From positions 62,001 to 126,000 of the forward strand of contig NZ_VMRJ01000001.1 in NCBI RefSeq assembly GCF_007713685.1: DNA of 64,000 nt. Direction: 5' to 3'. The notes beneath the pieces are model-generated. The model was given only the letters and a program-made list of their open reading frames with translations. It had not been told where the DNA came from and did no database searches. This DNA is from Hymenobacter setariae. Lineage in GTDB: Bacteria > Bacteroidota > Bacteroidia > Cytophagales > Hymenobacteraceae. The position numbers were made by a program, and so were the translations under genes. Position 1 is the stretch's first letter. Each line of letters begins with the position of its first letter. Positions 56,607 to 64,000 of this stretch are shown here, one piece after another.

Positions 56607-56623
56607 ACGGAAGTTTAAGCGCC

Positions 56624-57256
56624 TTAAAACGTTGGTGGCTGGAGGTTTTTGAAGTGTCCATTCAGGCGCACTCGCTCTTTGAGGCGCTCGGCTTCGAGTA
56701 CGGCGGGTAGCAAGCGGGCTAGGTGCTCGTGCACCATATCCTGGCGCTCTTGCTCGGCGGTGGTGCTCAGCAGCTGGTATTCTTGCTCGGTGCTAAGGCC
56801 AATGTGGTGCGCTACGTCAAAAATTTTGAAATCGGGTTCGAGCTGCAAGAGCAGCTTACGCAGACCTAGGGCCTCGTAGAGCTGGCGCACTTGCTCGGCG
56901 ATGAGCCGGCGCAGGGCCGGGTCAGCTACCTCATCTTGCACAATGGCATCGACTTGCCCCGCCGCGTAGAGCTTGCCGGGCGCCTGCCGGTAGAACTGGC
57001 GCACCCGAAACACCCCAATGGCTTCGGTCTTGATGTCCATTTCTCCACCCGTGTGCGTCTTTTCGATGCTGAGCAGGCGCATTTCGGTGCCGAGCTCCTG
57101 CACTGCATTGTCGAGGTAGGGCGGGATGCCGAAGGTGAGGCCCTCAGTAAAACAATCGCGCACCAGCTCGCGGTAGCGAGGCTCGAAAATGTGTAGGTTT
57201 AGTTTTTCCCCCGGAAAAGCGACGAGGTTGAGTGGGAAGAGCGGAAGTAGACGCAT
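56624..57256 (-). CDS. Lon substrate-binding domain protein (LON_substr_bdg)
   Basis: A 210-residue protein containing only the N-terminal domain of Lon protease. The start LLPLFPLNLVAFPGEKLNLHIFEPRY is diagnostic; EMRLLSIEKTHTGGEMDIKTEAIGVFRV follows in parts. The ATPase and protease domains are absent, which is normal for this stand-alone family; its role is not settled (substrate recognition or regulation). No operon partner. Confidence 0.92.
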   Translation of the reverse strand: MRLLPLFPLNLVAFPGEKLNLHIFEPRYRELVRDCFTEGLTFGIPPYLDNAVQELGTEMRLLSIEKTHTGGEMDIKTEAIGVFRVRQFYRQAPGKLYAAGQVDAIVQDEVADPALRRLIAEQVRQLYEALGLRKLLLQLEPDFKIFDVAHHIGLSTEQEYQLLSTTAEQERQDMVHEHLARLLPAVLEAERLKERVRLNGHFKNLQPPTF

Positions 57257-57330
57257 GATGAGCCAAGAATACGACGGACAGGCAAATGTTTTGCGTTAGT
57301 GCCCGCTGAGCTTTTGTTTAGAATGACTCT

Positions 57331-57338
57331 TAATTTTG
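57331..57338 (+). promoter_or_regulatory. -7 element of the metal efflux operon
   Basis: A perfect TAATTTTG, 55 bases before the ATG at 57394. TTTG lies only 14 bases upstream, closer than usual. Confidence 0.5.
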
Positions 57339-57393
57339 CTAATTCGAAGAAAGCGGTAAACTTTCGGCTCGTATAGGCGTTTTGGGGCAGCGT

Positions 57394-57816
57394 ATGAAAG
57401 TGGTGGTTTCCTTGTTTATGGCCTGTCTCATGCTGGTCGGTAGCTTTATTCCGCAGAATGACCTGTCGGAACTGAGCAAGCTGCCCCAGCTAGTGGAGCA
57501 TTACCGCTTCCACCATTCGGTGGCGGGCGGCGGGCTGTCGCTGAGCCAGTTTTTGGCCGAACACTACGGCTCGGGCACCAAGGAGCACTTCGGCTGCACC
57601 TTCTCGCCCCAGCACCAGCAAGACCACCAGGGCCTGCCGCTGCATGGCCGCCACGCGTGCAGCAGCCATTTGGCCTTCGCTTTCCTGCTGACTGGGCCAG
57701 CCCTCGCGTTTGAGGGGCAGCCCGCCTTGGTAGCGGGCCCAGAATATCGGCTGGTTGGCCAAGTGCGCTACCTAGGCGGTGCCACAGCTGCCCTGCTACA
57801 GCCACCTCGAGCTTAG
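57394..57816 (+). CDS. Small exported His-rich protein preceding the metal efflux genes
   Basis: 140 residues; signal peptide or anchor MKVVVSLFMACLMLVGSFIP, then ELSKLPQLVEHYRFHHSVAGG and FLAEHYGSGTKEHFGCTF. A cluster of His (HQQDHQGLPLHGRHACSSH) with two Cys could bind metal. Small proteins of this type are usually found just before CzcA-type genes in Bacteroidota, and I take it as a periplasmic metal-handling accessory; no function is established. The RND gene starts 266 bases downstream. Confidence 0.78.
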   Translation: MKVVVSLFMACLMLVGSFIPQNDLSELSKLPQLVEHYRFHHSVAGGGLSLSQFLAEHYGSGTKEHFGCTFSPQHQQDHQGLPLHGRHACSSHLAFAFLLTGPALAFEGQPALVAGPEYRLVGQVRYLGGATAALLQPPRA

Positions 57817-58003
57817 CCCCACACCGCCCCTGGGGGTAGTGTGCGCTACCTAATCCTGTATAAGCACAACAGCTTGCGCCTCGAGCGGTTAGGATGCCCT
57901 GGGTAGGACCTAGGGCCGGCGTACGGTATGGGCCGTGAGATTGTCGCCTAGCCAGGCTGCACGCTGACGAGCTGAGTTGGTAATTCTGGTTTTTGGTAGG
58001 AGA

Positions 58004-58031
58004 GCTTCTGGTGCTTCGGCACTGCAGAAGC
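58004..58031 (+). promoter_or_regulatory. UUCG-capped hairpin in the leader of the efflux gene
   Basis: GCTTCTG-GTGC-TTCG-GCAC-TG-CAGAAGC: an 11-base-pair stem with a two-base bulge and a TTCG tetraloop, 52 bases before the ATG. No T run follows, so it is more likely a stabilising or regulatory RNA structure than a terminator. Confidence 0.45.
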
Positions 58032-58082
58032 CCGCGCGGCTGTTGCTAGCCCGTCCCCCAAGCGCCGCATCCTTTTGTTTTC

Positions 58083-62516
<4,434 letters not shown>

Positions 62517-62564
62517 AGCTTTTGGTAAGGCTGCGCATGCGCTTGATTATAAATAGAATATTTG

Positions 62565-63770
62565 ATGAAAAACATGTTGAAGCCGCTGGCCCTAGTCGTA
62601 AGTATTAGCGCGCTAGCTGCGTGCGGCTCGAAGCCCGATACTGCGGCTAAGGGCGGCAAGCCAGCTGGCCAAGCGAGCAAGTCTACCGCCCCAGCCGCCC
62701 CCGCTAATCCCGACCAAGTTGCCGTCAGTGCCGCCCAGATGCGGGCGGCGGGCATCGAGCTAGGTAGCTTCGAGCGCCAGAATATGACGACTGAGGTGCA
62801 GGCCAACGGCTCGGTGGAAGTGCCGCCCCAAAACCGAGTTTCCATCACGGCCATCCAGGGCGGCTACGTGCAAACGGTGGCCGTGCTGCCCGGCGAGCAC
62901 GTGGCGGCCGGCGCTACGGTAGCTACCTTGCGCTCGCCCGAGTATCTCACCATGCAGCAACAGTACTTGCAGAGCAAGGCCAAGGTGCGCTTCCTGACCG
63001 AGGACCTAGAGCGCCAGCGCATCCTTGATGTGGAGGACGTGGGCGCCAAGCGCAAGCTCCAGCAGGCGCGCGCCGACTTCGCTACCGAGCAGGCCACGCT
63101 GCGCGCTACAGCCGCCCAGCTGCGACTGCTCGGCATCTCGGTAGCGCGCCTCGATGCCACTGGGCAGCTTCAGAATAGCGTGCCCCTTACCACGCCTATT
63201 TCCGGCTACGTGAAGGCGGTGAACATCAACCCCGGTCAGTACGTGAACCCCCAGGATGTACTGGTAGAAGTGCTCAACCGCGACGACCTGCACCTCGAGC
63301 TGAAGGTGTTCGAGAAAGACGTAGCCCAAGTGAAACTTGGCCAGAAAATTCTGTTTCGGGTGCAGAATGTAGACCGCGGCGAAGAGCTTACGGCCCGCGT
63401 GTTTTTGGTCGGCAAAGCCTTTGACGACAATGCGCGCACTGTGCGCGTGCACGCCCACCTAGAGCCCGAGCGCCGCGACCTGCTGCCCGGCCAGTTTGTG
63501 GCGGCCCGCATCCAAACGGCCGGCGCCCGCGTGCGTACCCTGCCCGAAAGCGCCCTCATCCAAGCTGGCGACCTTAGCTATGTTTTCCGGCGTGTAGGGC
63601 AGGACTCGGGGCGCACGGCCTTTCGGCGCGTGAGGGTGCGCGCTGGCCAGCCTCAGCACGGCGACGTAGCCGTGACCGTGCTCGACCCGTTGCCCGATAC
63701 CACCCAACTGGTGCGCCGGGGTGCGTATTTTCTCGACGCCGAGCTGCGCAAGGGGGCTGATGATGAGTAG
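62565..63770 (+). CDS. RND efflux periplasmic adaptor lipoprotein (CzcB/CusB family)
   Basis: A 401-residue membrane-fusion protein. Lipoprotein signal with Cys near 20 (LVVSISALAACGSK), a Lys/Ala/Pro-rich linker, then the barrel-sandwich domain (VEVPPQNRVSITAIQGGYV, VAVLPGEHVAAGATVATLRS), the helical hairpin (about 125-190) and the beta-barrel (PISGYVKAVNINPGQYVNPQ, LELKVFEKDVAQVKLGQKI). No His-rich metal-binding N-terminus as in some CusB. It links the RND pump encoded upstream to its outer-membrane domain. ATG 62565 was chosen over TTG 62562. Confidence 0.95.
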   Translation: MKNMLKPLALVVSISALAACGSKPDTAAKGGKPAGQASKSTAPAAPANPDQVAVSAAQMRAAGIELGSFERQNMTTEVQANGSVEVPPQNRVSITAIQGGYVQTVAVLPGEHVAAGATVATLRSPEYLTMQQQYLQSKAKVRFLTEDLERQRILDVEDVGAKRKLQQARADFATEQATLRATAAQLRLLGISVARLDATGQLQNSVPLTTPISGYVKAVNINPGQYVNPQDVLVEVLNRDDLHLELKVFEKDVAQVKLGQKILFRVQNVDRGEELTARVFLVGKAFDDNARTVRVHAHLEPERRDLLPGQFVAARIQTAGARVRTLPESALIQAGDLSYVFRRVGQDSGRTAFRRVRVRAGQPQHGDVAVTVLDPLPDTTQLVRRGAYFLDAELRKGADDE

Positions 63771-63862
63771 GTCAGTCGCATGGCCTTTGTAGTCCGAGCT
63801 ACTGTTCGCCATCAACTATTCTGCGCTCGCCGTAGTTAGCGGCTAAACCCTTGCTGCCTGCC

Positions 63863-64000
63863 ATGCCCATTCGCCATTACCCCACGCTGCACGCCTACGT
63901 CGAGGCCAACCGCCGCACCCGCGCCGAATACGACGATGAAGTGCTGCCGCTGCTAGAGGGCGCCCTGCCGCCCGACCTAGTAGGCACGCTGCTGCGTAAT
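63863..64000 (+). CDS. Probable carotenoid oxygenase family protein (partial, 5' end only)
   Basis: From ATG 63863 the frame is open to the end of the window (46 residues). LPLLEGALPPDLVGTLLRN at the end matches the N-terminal signature of carotenoid cleavage dioxygenases (G.LP..L.G.L.RNGP). The catalytic His residues would lie beyond the edge, so this is a tentative call from a short stretch. Confidence 0.55.
   Translation, partial: MPIRHYPTLHAYVEANRRTRAEYDDEVLPLLEGALPPDLVGTLLRN

Overview
The window looks like chromosomal DNA of a GC-rich Bacteroidota, most probably Hymenobacter or a close relative. The evidence is a SusC/SusD pair with a hybrid two-component regulator, a DUF2723 membrane protein, a CzcA-TolC fusion, promoters of the TTG-N17..21-TAnnTTTG type, and very few Shine-Dalgarno sequences. 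No phage, insertion sequence or CRISPR array was seen.
Layout. 1-2559: an ABC exporter (FtsX-type permease cut by the left edge, plus its ATPase). 2688-5551: AraC-type regulator, FAD monooxygenase, small secreted protein. 5715-8454: NtrC/NtrB-like two-component pair. 8658-14870: GH97 glycosidase, DUF4112 protein, DUF2723 protein. 15089-16816: an acyltransferase gene broken by one stop codon, and a GNAT acetyltransferase. 16948-32851: a polysaccharide utilization locus, made of GH2, GH30, SusD, SusC and GH35 on the minus strand and a divergent hybrid two-component regulator. The enzyme set points to a beta-galactan or arabinogalactan. A GH53 endo-galactanase at 39561 probably belongs to the same pathway. 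32972-42721: thioesterase, metE behind a cobalamin riboswitch, and small housekeeping or unknown genes. 42951-43439: a tandem duplication of a complete tRNA-Asp unit. 43668-57256: accA, MBL hydrolase, a run of membrane proteins with a metallophosphoesterase, patatin, acyltransferase, DUF4159, a compositionally foreign P1 peptidase, RtcB, rsmE, M48 peptidase and a Lon-substrate-binding-domain protein. 57394-63770: a heavy-metal efflux operon. 63863 to the end: start of a probable carotenoid oxygenase.
Three patterns cut across genes. (1) The palindrome CCTAGG occurs about 105 times by eye, about five times expectation, and is absent from the foreign-looking P1 peptidase gene. (2) Long, near-perfect inverted repeats of several related families lie between genes, often at convergent junctions. 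(3) The SusC and GH35 promoters share a TGCCGAAAAA box at identical spacing from the core promoter, a candidate operator for the hybrid regulator.
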